NCBI RefSeq assembly: GCF_006546835.1
Contig: NZ_VICB01000025.1
Location: forward strand, 1 to 64,000
Source: Actinomyces johnsonii
Lineage (GTDB): Bacteria > Actinomycetota > Actinomycetes > Actinomycetales > Actinomycetaceae
Length of the DNA stretch: 64,000 nucleotides
Direction: 5' to 3'
A model generated the notes under the pieces. That model saw nothing but the letters and a program-made list of their open reading frames with translations, had not been told where the DNA came from and did no database searches. The translations under genes were made by a program, and so were the position numbers. Below are positions 41,134 to 50,046 of this stretch, one piece after another. Within the stretch, counting starts at the first letter, position 1. Each line of letters begins with the position of its first letter.

Positions 41134-42694
41134 GGCTCTTCGTGTTTGAGGGTGTTGTAGGTGGGGCTTATCGGCTGGTTTAGGTGGTTGTTGTCGGGTG
41201 GTCTTTGAGGCGTCCGGTGTGGACGAGGCTGCGGATGGTGTAGTGCGTGAGGTTGCGGAATCCCAGGGCGATGCCGCGTAGGTGCTCCAGGCGCCCGTTG
41301 ATCGCCTGGCGTGGGGCCGTTGGAGGTACGGGGGAGGTCGAAGTAGGCCAGAACGTCCTGGCTGCGGCTGATCAGGGTCTTAGCCAGTGTCTGGATCTCC
41401 TCCAGCCCGTCGGGGATGGCCTATTTCAGGGAGCCACGGCCTGTTTCAGAGAGTCGATGAGCCGTTGCATCAGGTACTTTCCCAGGCCCGGGTCCTCGGT
41501 GCGGTAGGCCTGGATGAGGTGCTGGTAGACGCCCCAGGCAGCCTGGACCGCAGCGTGGCGCTCATCGGCGAACAGGGTCTCGAGACGCTCGGCCTGGGCA
41601 TCGGTGAGCAGGCCGGCCCCGGTCAGCAGGGTGCGCCTGGCCCGGTTGAGCCGGTCACCCGCCCGGCCCCGCCGCCCCGTGATCGCCCGCTGGATCCGGC
41701 GGCGGCACTCATCGAGCTTGCCGGCAGCCAGGGCTACGACATGAAAGGGATTCATGACCTCCCGGGCCTGTGGGACCTCCTGGTCGGCGGCGCTGTTGAA
41801 ACCGCTAAGCCATCCATCGCCACCACCTGAGCAGCCTATTTCCAAAGCTCGTCCCGGGCGGCGAGCCAGGTCTTGAGGACCTTCTTGGACCGACCCGGGA
41901 CCACGCCCAGAAGCCGAGCCGGACCACTGCGATCGCGCACGGGGGTCATGTCGATGACCACGGCGGGCGTACCGGTCGCCCCGCCTGGTGTGGCGCCACA
42001 CAGAGGGAGCACCTCCCACATGGGAGCGAAGCGCGCGGGAAATTATCAACCCCCGAGAACCTCCACCCCCTAGAACCGGTCGGACGCCTCGTTGAGGATC
42101 TGCTCGGCCCAGGTCAGGACCGCGGCTGGTGGCGGCGTACCAGGCCACTCCCAGAGCGGCTGCTACCCGGGAGACCAACACGGACTCACGGCCCAGGGCA
42201 CGCAGCCCCCACTCCACCGCCGAGCGGGTCAGCCGCACTCTGCGCTCAGCCAAGCTGGAGGTCTCTTACCTCCACACCCGGCAGCAGCGGGTACAGGCGA
42301 AGCGCCGCCCACACACCATCAGCTGCGTGAGCCTCCACCCCACCGGCACGTGAACCCAGACACCGGGCCACCGTCCCACGAGCCTGCCCCTGGGCCCCGC
42401 AGGCCCTACAGAACGGGTCCTCGAACCCCGGTCCGCATGCGACACTCGATCACCGCGCACTCAACTGTGAGGTGCTGGCCCACCACGGTCAGCCCCAGGG
42501 CGTCCAGCCCCAGGAAGGTCGTCAGATCAGGACCAGTGAAGGTAGTCTCAGACACGTCGAGGTCTCCCGTGACGGTTGTGTAGCAGCTCCCATCATCCGG
42601 GGACCTCGACCCCTACCCACCACAACAACGCACCCACCCCCACCCCGAACACATCAATAAGCCTTACTTACCACACCCTCAAACACGAAGAGCC
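41134..42694. mobile_element. ISL3-family-like insertion sequence (decayed)
   Basis: Bounded by perfect 22-bp terminal inverted repeats: GGCTCTTCGTGTTTGAGGGT… at 41134-41155 and its complement at 42673-42694. It contains a broken ISL3-type transposase. The left end interrupts the terminator of protein B: protein D's equivalent sequence continues past the breakpoint. The eight bases on each side (CTCAAACC and AGATTGCT) do not match, so there is no intact target duplication and the right flank was rearranged later. Confidence 0.85.
41180..42555 (-). pseudogene. ISL3-family transposase pseudogene
   Basis: Pieces of an ISL3 transposase read in different minus-strand frames. The N terminus starts at a GTG at 42555 (SETTFTGPDLTTFLGLDALG…). 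Then come VVIDMTPVRDRSGPARLLGVVPGRSKKVLKTWL (about 41840-42000), DGWLSGFNSAA…MNPFHVVALAAGKLDECRRR, and a C-terminal RLKDHPTTTT. Several frameshifts separate them, so it is inactive. Confidence 0.8.
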
Positions 42695-42701
42695 AGATTG
42701 C

Positions 42702-43136
42702 TCAGTTGGAAAGGGCTCGGTGACCTTCCAGACCCAGGCCACGGGCGCGATGTGCCTCCAGCGCCTGCCTACCGAGATGCTCACTACCCAGAACCTCGCC
42801 GACGATGCGGACGGCCTCATCCCAGTCGATCGGTTCTGGCGCATAGGCCTTGGCTAGGGCGGGGTAGTCTTCCAAGAGCGCTTTACTAGCACCTAGGTCA
42901 AGTGGGCGTGCGGCTCTTCGCGCTCGGGCCAGCACCCCATTGATGGCCCCATTCAGCGCGACTCTTCGCCGTCCAGTGATACCGTGCTCTGCCTGAAAGG
43001 CCAGATAGGGCTCCTCCTTTCGATACTGGACCGCTATAGACAAGGTGTGCAAGGCATCCTGTAGTTCTTCGATGCGTTGAGACTGCTCCTCAACTCGGCG
43101 ACGCAACTCATCTAGCTCTGCGCTGGACTCTGACAT
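42702..43136 (-). CDS. Hypothetical coiled-coil protein
   Basis: 144-aa soluble protein. Residues ~5-30 (AELDELRRRVEEQSQRIEELQDAL) form a coiled coil. The rest is helical, including RRVALNGAINGVLARARRA and YPALAKAYAPEPIDWDEAVRIVGEVLG. GAGAGGAGA is a good ribosome binding site. It follows the secreted-protein gene by 33 bp on the same strand, so they form a two-gene unit. It ends 8 bp from the right end of the ISL3-like element. I do not recognise the family. Confidence 0.55.
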   Translation of the reverse strand: MSESSAELDELRRRVEEQSQRIEELQDALHTLSIAVQYRKEEPYLAFQAEHGITGRRRVALNGAINGVLARARRAARPLDLGASKALLEDYPALAKAYAPEPIDWDEAVRIVGEVLGSEHLGRQALEAHRARGLGLEGHRALSN

Positions 43137-43169
43137 TCGCTGTAATCTCCTCTCGCTCCTGGTAGGACT

Positions 43170-43847
43170 CTAGAGTAGTGCCCACATGGCCCACTCGACG
43201 GAGTCGGCGATAACTTTGGCGGTGCCACCACCTAAGGAACCTTCGAGTGCATAGAAGAGTTTCTCGCGAACTATGTGCCCAGCAAGGTCAGGCAAGCCTG
43301 CTACATCGTCGATAGCATCAGCAATCTGCCCGGACGATCTACGTAAGGCAGTTTCAGCGGCATCATCTAAGAAACTTTTTGTGAGGTCGATGAAGGCATT
43401 AGGGCTTTTTCGTATCATCCAGCCGACAGCCTTCAAAGCCTTTTTGAAGGCGAATGACCTTATTCCGACAGGTTGGGCGTCACCACCAACCTGAGCCTGC
43501 GGGTTTAGGGGAAACTCAGAGAGGGTTGTGATATCGGCAGGTCCTGTTGCGTTCTGAGCCTCATTCGCCCAACCTCTGAGAGTGGTTGCCGATTCAATAT
43601 CGTTTGCTTGTTCAGCAGCATCGGCGGCTTGCTTGAGGGCGTCAGCCTTCTGCTGGTTAGTCAATTCGGCGCTGCCTGATTGGTTGGCGCCTGAAGCGGC
43701 GACTTCAGATTCAGCAGCACTGGCCGGAACTAGTGTGCCGAAAGCAGTTAGGCCAAGCGAGATTGCTATTGCCGTTGCCATGGTTGCGAGAATGAGTCTG
43801 CCGAGATAATGGTGTCGTGTTGCGCGCTGTGACCGCATTGTCTGCAC
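43170..43847 (-). CDS. Hypothetical secreted helical protein
   Basis: 225-aa protein with an N-terminal signal (LGRLILATMATAIAISLGLTAFGTLVPASA) followed by a Gln/Ala-rich helical segment (TNQQKADALKQAADAAEQAND) and an amphipathic C-terminal half (FAFKKALKAVGWMIRKSPNAFIDLTKSFLDDAAETALRR…VEWAMWALL). GC content is visibly lower than the flanking core genes. No catalytic motif is seen. The helical, Ala-rich amphipathic mature region with an adjacent small partner gene could suit a secreted membrane-active protein and a partner, but this is speculation. An alternative start is the Met at 43838. Confidence 0.55.
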   Translation of the reverse strand: MQTMRSQRATRHHYLGRLILATMATAIAISLGLTAFGTLVPASAAESEVAASGANQSGSAELTNQQKADALKQAADAAEQANDIESATTLRGWANEAQNATGPADITTLSEFPLNPQAQVGGDAQPVGIRSFAFKKALKAVGWMIRKSPNAFIDLTKSFLDDAAETALRRSSGQIADAIDDVAGLPDLAGHIVREKLFYALEGSLGGGTAKVIADSVEWAMWALL

Positions 43848-44149
43848 TCCTCTTAGGCTCGGTCGTGACGAACTGGCGAATGTGGCGAGATGCCACTCTC
43901 ATATTTATGTCATACTCAACATAAAAACCGTGGCAAACTGCTGGGTACTCCATCAAAATCGAACCTTCAGCATCGCTGTCGTGCCATGCCTCAATGTGAA
44001 CCGTCATGGTGTTGCCGCGGCTAGTGGAGGCGAGGCCGGTGTTCGTCACTGCCATGCTGCGGGACAGCGCGCCAACGACTGAGTGAGACCACGAGAGCTA
44101 AGCACATCTCGCCAGTCGAGGCGATACACACCATACTCTCCAGAAGACG
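43848..44149. other. Interval without a convincing gene
   Basis: A minus-strand frame over 43860-44055 exists, but its second half overlaps the secreted-protein gene and its composition is unconvincing. Probably holds the promoter of the minus-strand pair. Confidence 0.4.
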
Positions 44150-44327
44150 GTGGGCAGGAACCTGCATGCCTACCGCACAGAGAGATCTGAACCAAGAAGC
44201 CTTCGCAGACCAACTTGGCGTCCACCGCACCTACATGGACGGGGTCGAGCGAGGCGAACGCAACCTGACGCTTAAGAACGTGGAGAAGATGGCGGAGAAA
44301 CTGGAGGTTGAGATGTTGGAGAGTTGA
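44150..44327 (+). pseudogene. XRE-type HTH regulator, frameshifted
   Basis: GTG at 44150 reads GRNLHAYRTER, then a one-base frameshift leads to DLNQEAFADQLGVHRTYMDGVERGERNLTLKNVEKMAEKL, a clear XRE helix-turn-helix. The second frame alone has an ATG at 44166 and could give a 53-aa truncated peptide. Together the two halves fit a normal domain, so decay by frameshift is the better reading. Confidence 0.6.
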
Positions 44328-44404
44328 TGAGGCAAAGCACTAACCTTGAGTTTTCATTGTTGGGGTGTTGAAGATGGGGTGAAGGTGTCGCTTCGCCTGG
44401 AATA

Positions 44405-44820
44405 ATGCGGGTTGCTGAGATCCGAGAACTCCAGGGGAAGGACACCTTCGCGGTGAAGAATAGCGGGTTGTACCCGGCTGTGGGTGTGGAGTCCGGGGAT
44501 GTTCCTGCGGTGGGGCTGACCGGGGCGAGGCTGCTGACCGAGACGAGCAGAGTCACAGGCCTGGGCAACGAGCTCTCGCGGGCCCTGACTGCATGGCGGC
44601 GGACGTAGTCGGTGCACGACCCGGGCAAGATCATGGCGAATCTGGCGGTGCGCGCGGCCCTAGGAGGCCATTGCCTGTCAGACCTTTCGCCGCTGCGGTG
44701 CGACAAGGAGCTCTTCGGAGCCTGTTGCCTCCGACCCCACGGCCTGCAGGCTGGTGGGGACCCCGGCCGACCACATCAAGACCATCCGCCAGGTACCGGA
44801 CCAGACCGGGCAGACCTGAT
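44405..44820 (+). pseudogene. IS1380-family transposase, N-terminal fragment
   Basis: Reads VGLTGARLLTETSRVTGLGNELSRALTAWRR, an in-frame stop, then SVHDPGKIMANLAVRAALGGHCLSDLSPLR, then after a frameshift PVASDPTACRLVG. This order is the N-terminal third of IS1380 transposases. It stops where the IS110 element begins, and the C-terminal part resumes near 47.9 kb. Confidence 0.7.
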
Positions 44821-44824
44821 GCTC

Positions 44825-46084
44825 TTATTGTGTGTCAAGGGTGGTGAGGTATTGGTGGTAGCGGTGTGTGAGTTGGGGTAGTGGGCGTCGGTGGTTTTCG
44901 ATGTCGGAGATTCTGGCGGGGTAGGTGTTCAGTGCGTGGGCTACGTCGGTTTGGGTCAGGTGGTGCCGTTTGCGGTGTGCTGCCAGGGTGCTGGTGGTGT
45001 CGGTTGGTGGGGGTTGGGTCAGGGCGCGGTAGACCTCGCGGGCGATGGCTCGTTTGAGGCAGCGGATGATTTCTTTGGTGGTTTTGCCTTCTTGGGTGCG
45101 TCGGTTGGCGTAGTTCTTGGTGGTGGGGTCGTGGCGTAGGCGTACCAGGGCGATGCGGTGCAGGGCGGCGTTGGCTCGTCTGTCGCCGCCTGGGTTGAGG
45201 CGATGACGGGTGGTTTTACCGCTGGATGCGGGAATGGGGGCGGTGGCGCACAGGTGGGCGAAGGCGGCTTCGTTGTGGATGCGTCCGGGGTTGCCTCCGG
45301 CGGTGACGGCGAGCTGTGCGGCGACGGTGGTGCCGGCGCCGTAGACGGCTAACAGGCCGGGGTAGTGGGTGGTCAGGATGTGATGCATCTGCTGGTTGAG
45401 CCGTTCGGCTCGGTGGTGCAGGTCCTGGTGGGTGCGGGCCATGTGGTGCAGGGCGCTGGTGGCGGCCTGCTGGGGTGTGGTGATGGTTCTGGTGGGACGA
45501 GTTCGAGCGAGGCGGGTGATCAGGGCCGGGGTGTCGAGCCTGCGGTAGCGCTCGCGCAGGGGCTCGGGGGCGGTGGTCAGCAGGGAGTGGATACTGTTAG
45601 TGATCGCGGTGGCGGCTGAGATCAGGCGGGTGCGGGCTGCCAGCAGGAGCCGGAGCTGCTCGGCTGGGCCGGTGGTGTCCTTGGCCTGGCTGACACCGTC
45701 TCCGGACAGGACGGTGCGAGCCGCGGCGATGGCGTCGATCGGGTCGGACTTGCCGTGGTGGCGTCTGACCCGGCGGCTGGGGCGCAGCACCTCGACGGTG
45801 TCGTAGCCGGCCTGGCGCAGGGTACGGGTCAGTCCTGCTCCGTAGGAGCTGGTGCCCTCTACGCCGACGGCCATGAGGGGACCGAAGCGGTCGAGGTGTG
45901 CTGTCAGATCGTCGTAGCCCTGCTGGTCGGAGGGGAAGGAGCTGGTTGCGATCACGGCGCCCTGGGCGGTGAGCACCGCCAGGGTGTGAGTGTCCTGGTG
46001 GGTGTCGACTCCAGCGACCAGTCCCGGAGGTGGGGCCGGGGACGCTGGCTCCGTGTCTGTGCTGGTAAGGTCCGTCAGATCCAT
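44825..46084 (-). CDS. IS110-family transposase with C-terminal XRE-type HTH
   Basis: 419-aa protein. The DEDD/RuvC-like N-terminal domain starts GVDTHQDTHTLAVL (first Asp), with VGVEGTSSYGAGL and SDPIDAIAAA carrying further acidic residues. The C-terminal Tnp_20 domain has the catalytic Ser in PIPASSGKT. After the usual end of the family (KEIIRCLKRAIAREVYRAL) there is an extra ~55-residue segment, LAAHRKRHHLTQTDVAHAL…ARISDIENHRRPLPQL, that is a helix-turn-helix of the XRE type. The ATG at 46084 is preferred; the frame extends to 46201. It is the only intact transposase in the region. Confidence 0.85.
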   Translation of the reverse strand: MDLTDLTSTDTEPASPAPPPGLVAGVDTHQDTHTLAVLTAQGAVIATSSFPSDQQGYDDLTAHLDRFGPLMAVGVEGTSSYGAGLTRTLRQAGYDTVEVLRPSRRVRRHHGKSDPIDAIAAARTVLSGDGVSQAKDTTGPAEQLRLLLAARTRLISAATAITNSIHSLLTTAPEPLRERYRRLDTPALITRLARTRPTRTITTPQQAATSALHHMARTHQDLHHRAERLNQQMHHILTTHYPGLLAVYGAGTTVAAQLAVTAGGNPGRIHNEAAFAHLCATAPIPASSGKTTRHRLNPGGDRRANAALHRIALVRLRHDPTTKNYANRRTQEGKTTKEIIRCLKRAIAREVYRALTQPPPTDTTSTLAAHRKRHHLTQTDVAHALNTYPARISDIENHRRPLPQLTHRYHQYLTTLDTQ

Positions 46085-46350
46085 GGAGCGTGCCTCCTGT
46101 CTTGGTGCTTCCTTGGTCGGGAGTGCCACCGGCTCGGGCCAGGCAGACAGGACGCTGACGGGACCACACCTGTGGCGACTGGCGCACTGCGGTGTGGTCA
46201 TGCTCCTATGAGGTCATGCACCACCCGTGCCTGTGGCGGCGTCTGCGGGACAGGACAGATCAGGCTCAGGACAGCCCTCCTGCACCGGGGCAGGCGGGGG
46301 TGTCAGTCAAGTTGCGGGTCACCGCCACGCAGGCTCCTACACCATCATCA
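46085..46350 (-). ncRNA. Candidate IS110 bridge RNA region
   Basis: In IS110 elements the non-coding left end upstream of the transposase is transcribed as a structured bridge RNA that pairs with target and donor DNA. This interval is in that position and is rich in potential stems (for example CCACACC near 46167 and GGTGTGG near 46191). Exact ends cannot be read. Confidence 0.4.
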
Positions 46351-46358
46351 GCGTCCAG

Positions 46359-47855
46359 TTTTCTGTGTAAGCGTTTTACAGGTAGGGGTTGATTCGGTCG
46401 GGGTAGGCGGTGGCGGGGCTGGGCCAGGGCCTTGTATCTGGTCGGTGGTGATCTGTCCTTCGACGAGCTTGCCCTTGGCCCTGCGCTTGGATGCTGGCAG
46501 TCCTTTCTCCTTGTAGCGTTCTCGGGCTCGCTTGTCCACGGGTGTCGCAGATCGCCAGCCACAGCAGCTTGCTCACCGCCTCATCGGAGGGGAAGTGGCC
46601 GCGGTTCATCGGTGATCCTTAGTGCAGCTGGTAGCTCGCAGCCTCGATGCGTTGGTGGAGGGGGTACCTCCCACGAAGTGGGGGAGAGATGACGCGCCTG
46701 AGCATCGACGGGAAGGCCAGGAAGGGCGTGAACCTCTCCCAGGCCCGCGCCCAGGTCGCCGCCGTCTCGGGGTACTTGCCCCCCAGGTCGGAGGCAGAGA
46801 AGTCGGTCAGGGCCTGCCGGGCGGCCTCCTGGTGCGGGGCGGTGCAGGTCGGCCTTGAGAGCGGCGGCGACCTTCTTGCGGTCTCCGTAGGAGACGAACC
46901 GCATCCAGGGGCGCGGAACCGGGTGGACCACACAGGTCTGGACCGTCGCCTGGGGCCAGGTCGCATCGATCGCCTCAGGCAGGCCCGCCGGGCCCGTCGC
47001 ATTCCCCCCGCGCTTCGCTCCGGTGCGGGAGGTGCACCCTCTACGATCAGCACGTCGCTCACGCTTCTGTTGTGCCGGCACGGGCGCACACGAGCCGCCC
47101 TTGAAGGAGGCTCCCTCCTCGGCCCGGGGCCCAGATACTTAAGCCACGTGCTTGATACCGTCCATGCCCCGCCCCGACCGCGATGTGAGCCGAGCGGGAG
47201 GCGACCCGGTGAACAGACGCGGACCATCGGCCCGGATCGCGCCCGTGGTAGACCACCGGGAAGAGGACTCCTCTAACGGGCGGCGCTGCCACCCGCGGGA
47301 CAGCCTCGGCTACCGCGTCGGTGATCCTCGAAATGGTCCCCGCGGACAGCTCCACGCTGAGTGCGGAGGCCAGGTGGTGCTGGATATCCCGCACTTCTCA
47401 ATTCCGCCGGCGCATCAGGCCTGGTGATTCACTCGCATCCAGCCCGTCCAGACGGCGCTGGCCCTTACACACCAGGCGCGGGGTGAAGGTCCCGGCCCGG
47501 TCCCGAGGCACCTCGATCTCGAAGGGCCCCACCTCAGAGTCCACCGTCTTGGACGTGGTTCCGTTTCTGGCGTTACCACGAGCCTGGGAGGTTGGCTCGC
47601 CCCTGTCGTAACCCAGGTGCTCGCTCAAGCCAAGCGGCCAGGCCCCTCTCCAGGGCCTCCTTGACCAGTGCCGGCAGCAGACCATCAGTCCCGGTCATGC
47701 TCACCTGCCCGGAATCAATCTGCTCAAACAAGCCATCCAGAGCCCCAGCCGAGCGCAGCTGGTCGACCACATCCCGACCACCAGCAGAAGCCCTGTTGTC
47801 ATCATCAGTAGCAGTCATCAGTGTCAGTCCTTCCACAAGGGCTTACACAAACCAT
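46359..47855 (-). mobile_element. IS256-family insertion sequence (decayed)
   Basis: Holds a fragmented IS256 transposase and short terminal matches TGTGTAAGC (46364-46372) and GCTTACACA (47841-47849) in inverted orientation. It lies between IS110 and the C-terminal IS1380 remnant. Confidence 0.65.
46376..47818 (-). pseudogene. IS256-family transposase pseudogene
   Basis: Minus-strand pieces in order: MTATDDDNRASAGG…TDGLLPALVKEALERG (start 47818); LGYDRGEPTSQARGNARNGT and VGPFEIEVPRDRAG; MRDIQHHLASALSVELSAGTIS; GLPEAIDATWPQATVQTCVVH; RFVSYGDRKKVAAAL; and NRGHFPSDEAVSKLLWLAICD…YPDRINPYL at the end. These are consecutive parts of one IS256 (Mutator-type) transposase, broken by many frameshifts. 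Confidence 0.8.
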
Positions 47856-47859
47856 TGAA

Positions 47860-48603
47860 CAGGCTCGACCGGGCTCAACCCCAGACCCAGTAGAAAGGTG
47901 CTGGTGCGCACCGATGGGGCCGGAGGCACAAAGGAGACCATTGAGTTCCTCACCCACCGCCGGGTGTCCTACAGCGTGGGGTTCACGCTGCCAGACCACA
48001 CGCCGCAAATCCACGAGCACCATCCCCGAGAACCACCTGGGCCCCGGCCTACAACGCTGACGGCCAGCCCAGACAGGGTACAGACGTCGCTGAGACCCGC
48101 CGACCTGCTGAACCTGACCGCCTGGCCGGACGGTATGCGGCTCAACCGTGCGCCGAGACCGGCCCCACCAGGGCGCCCAGCTGCGCTTCGAGGACATCGG
48201 AGACTACCGGCCCACCGCCTTCACCACCAACACAAAAGTGGGTCAGCTCGCCGACCTCAAGGTCCGCCACCGACTACGAGCCCACTGCCAGGGAACCGCA
48301 TCGACTGCGCAAAAGACACCAGGCTCAACCACTTCCCCCCTGCAGGGCATCGCGCAAAACCATATCTGGAGCCTGAACGTGACCCTGACCTGTGACCTGC
48401 CGGCCTTCTCCCAACTGCTCACCCTGACCTCCACCCCCGCCCGCGCCTGGAAACCCAGGACAATCCACCTACGGCTGATAAGCATCCCCGCTACCACCGC
48501 CCACCACACCCGCCGCACCATCCTGCACTACAAGACCGACCACCCCTGGACTGATCTCCTCCTCACCGGACTCGAACACCTCCAGGCCCCACCAGCTCCA
48601 TAG
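47860..48603 (+). pseudogene. IS1380-family transposase, C-terminal fragment
   Basis: Reads LVRTDGAGGTKETIEFLTHR and VSYSVGFTLPDHT, then in another frame GAQLRFEDIGDYRPTAFTTN, VGQLADLKVRHRLRAHC and LHYKTDHPWTDLLLTGLEHL with a stop at 48603. This is the C-terminal half of an IS1380 transposase, continuing the fragment at 44405-44820 and separated from it by the IS110 and IS256-like elements. Confidence 0.75.
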
Positions 48604-48789
48604 ACACACAGCTCCCGCATCTTGTCCACCACAATCCTGAAGAAAGAACCCCGGCCCCCAGAAAGGCCCGACCACCACGACCCGACACGAGGCAAACCGT
48701 CACACCCACACACCACAACCCCACCCACAACACCAACAACAACCCCACCCAACCAGCCCACGAAAGATCGAGGCTAGTGCATGTACCAC
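48604..48789. other. C-rich gene-free interval
   Basis: Strongly strand-biased (C/A-rich) DNA with runs of CCAACA/CACACC, no gene seen. It is probably the outer end of the IS1380 remnant plus the upstream region of protein C. Confidence 0.4.
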
Positions 48790-48837
48790 AGGGGATTGAT
48801 CCCCCTACCGTTCGGACTATTTTCGAGGTCTCATGGT
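48790..48837 (+). promoter_or_regulatory. Palindrome plus conserved box upstream of secreted protein C
   Basis: AGGGGATTGATCCCCCT (48790-48806), 25 bp, then CATGGT (48832-48837); ATG 94 bp after the palindrome. Confidence 0.75.
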
Positions 48838-48900
48838 TGTGCAGCAACAAGCAGAGAAGTCACCCGGACTTCGAAGGCCTACCCAAAGGAGGAGACCCCC

Positions 48901-49272
48901 ATGCGACTCACGAAACGAAACCTCATCAAGACCGCAGCCATCGGCTCAGCTTTTGTTGGAGCACTAGCAGTCGCGGCACCCGCTTCAGCAAACTCCTTCG
49001 GTCCCACTGGCTCTGGCACAGGAAACCTTGGAACAGTTAGCTATGACGACGGGGCCGATCAATTCTGCGCTACAGCCACCCAGCACTACGGCCTCAGCGT
49101 TGAGTTGAAGCCAGAAAACAGCCGTCGCGGACCTAGCTACACAATTCGCGCAGCGCAAGGAGAGACGAAATGTGTCAGCTTGGCGAGGGCGTACGAGGAC
49201 ACTCGCTACTCCTACCAAGTGACTAATGGTTTCTGGCCACCCCGCCTCACTCCGGTGTATTTCTACAGCTGA
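48901..49272 (+). CDS. Secreted small protein C (four-member paralogous family)
   Basis: 123-aa protein closest to protein A in its signal peptide and ribosome binding site (AAAGGAGGAG). The mature part starts NSFGPTGSG, with VSYDDGADQFCATA, RRGPSYTI, ETKCVSLARAYEDTRYSYQ and the VYFYS end. The two conserved Cys are present. The middle part diverges strongly from the paralogues while the ends are conserved, suggesting that the loop region is under diversifying change. Own palindrome and own terminator. Confidence 0.8.
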   Translation: MRLTKRNLIKTAAIGSAFVGALAVAAPASANSFGPTGSGTGNLGTVSYDDGADQFCATATQHYGLSVELKPENSRRGPSYTIRAAQGETKCVSLARAYEDTRYSYQVTNGFWPPRLTPVYFYS

Positions 49273-49343
49273 CCCGGGCACATCCCGAAGCGCTCTCCTG
49301 ACGATCGCGGCGCAGCCGCCATCTCGCATCCCCTCCCACGACA

Positions 49344-49383
49344 CTCGAGTCCTCGGCAGCACTTCTGCTGCCGAGGACTCGAG
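49344..49383. terminator. Terminator after secreted protein C
   Basis: Perfect 18-bp stem (49344-49361 with 49366-49383), CTTC loop; nearly identical to the terminator after protein A. Confidence 0.85.
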
Positions 49384-49493
49384 AGCATGTTCACGTTCCT
49401 GAGCAAAGATCTTGCAGGCTTAGTCCAGATACAGCTACACACTGATGGCTGCCCGATGCACCTCAGCACGCCCCCTCTTCTTACGCAGACCAT

Positions 49494-49541
49494 AGGGGAT
49501 TGATCCCCCTACCGCAAGGATGCATTCCAAGGTCTCATAGT
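49494..49541 (+). promoter_or_regulatory. Palindrome plus conserved box upstream of secreted protein D
   Basis: AGGGGATTGATCCCCCT (49494-49510), 25 bp, then CATAGT (49536-49541); ATG 91 bp after the palindrome. Confidence 0.75.
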
Positions 49542-49601
49542 CATACGGCAACAAGCACGATGCACCCGGACTTCAGCACCCAACAAAAGGAAACAGTCAC
49601 T

Positions 49602-49973
49602 ATGCGATTCACAAAACGAGGCCTCGTCAAGACCGCAGCGGTCAGTTCAGCACTTCTAGGAGCAATTGCTGTCGCCGCACCAGCCTCCGCCAACTCTTTC
49701 GGGCCGACCGACTATGCCACAGGAGGCTACACAAAAGTCAGTTACGACGACGCGAACGATCAATTCTGCGTCACAGGAACCGGCACGGATTACGCAGGAG
49801 TCACCGTAGCACCATCAAACGGGCGACGAGGGCCGAGCTATTATATTTCAGTCGGCCCAGGGGCAACGAAGTGCGTCAGCCTAGCACGAGCCTTCGAGGA
49901 CACTCGCTACTTCTATCAGGCAGAAAATCCTCTGACTGGAGGAAATTACGATCCAGTCCAATTTTACAGCTGA
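49602..49973 (+). CDS. Secreted small protein D (four-member paralogous family)
   Basis: 123-aa protein. The signal peptide KRGLVKTAAVSSALLGAIAV…ASA is followed by a mature start NSFGPTDYAT. The common frame is present: VSYDDANDQFCVTG, RRGPSYYI, GATKCVSLARAFEDTRYFYQ, VQFYS. The ribosome binding site and the ~45 bp before the ATG are the same as for protein B, so A-B and C-D are two copies of one two-gene unit. Function unknown. Confidence 0.8.
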   Translation: MRFTKRGLVKTAAVSSALLGAIAVAAPASANSFGPTDYATGGYTKVSYDDANDQFCVTGTGTDYAGVTVAPSNGRRGPSYYISVGPGATKCVSLARAFEDTRYFYQAENPLTGGNYDPVQFYS

Positions 49974-50046
49974 CCTGAGCATGTCCTGAAGCGTTCGCCT
50001 GACGATCGCGCCATAGCCGCCACTCCCATCTCCCCACTCCCGCGAC

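Larger units (their letters stand above)
44821..46350 (-). mobile_element. IS110-family insertion sequence (boundaries approximate)
   Basis: An intact transposase gene with ~270 bp of non-coding sequence upstream (46085-46350) and very little downstream. That is the layout of IS110 elements, whose left non-coding end encodes the bridge RNA. No terminal inverted repeats are apparent, as expected for IS110. It lies inside the IS1380 remnant. Confidence 0.65.

Noticed and set aside
41126-42702. Target-site duplication of the ISL3-like element
   Set aside because: The 8-bp flanks differ (CTCAAACC and AGATTGCT), so no duplication can be claimed.
43711-44055. Minus-strand 114-codon frame
   Set aside because: Overlaps the secreted-protein gene by over 130 bp in another frame and lacks a convincing ribosome binding site.
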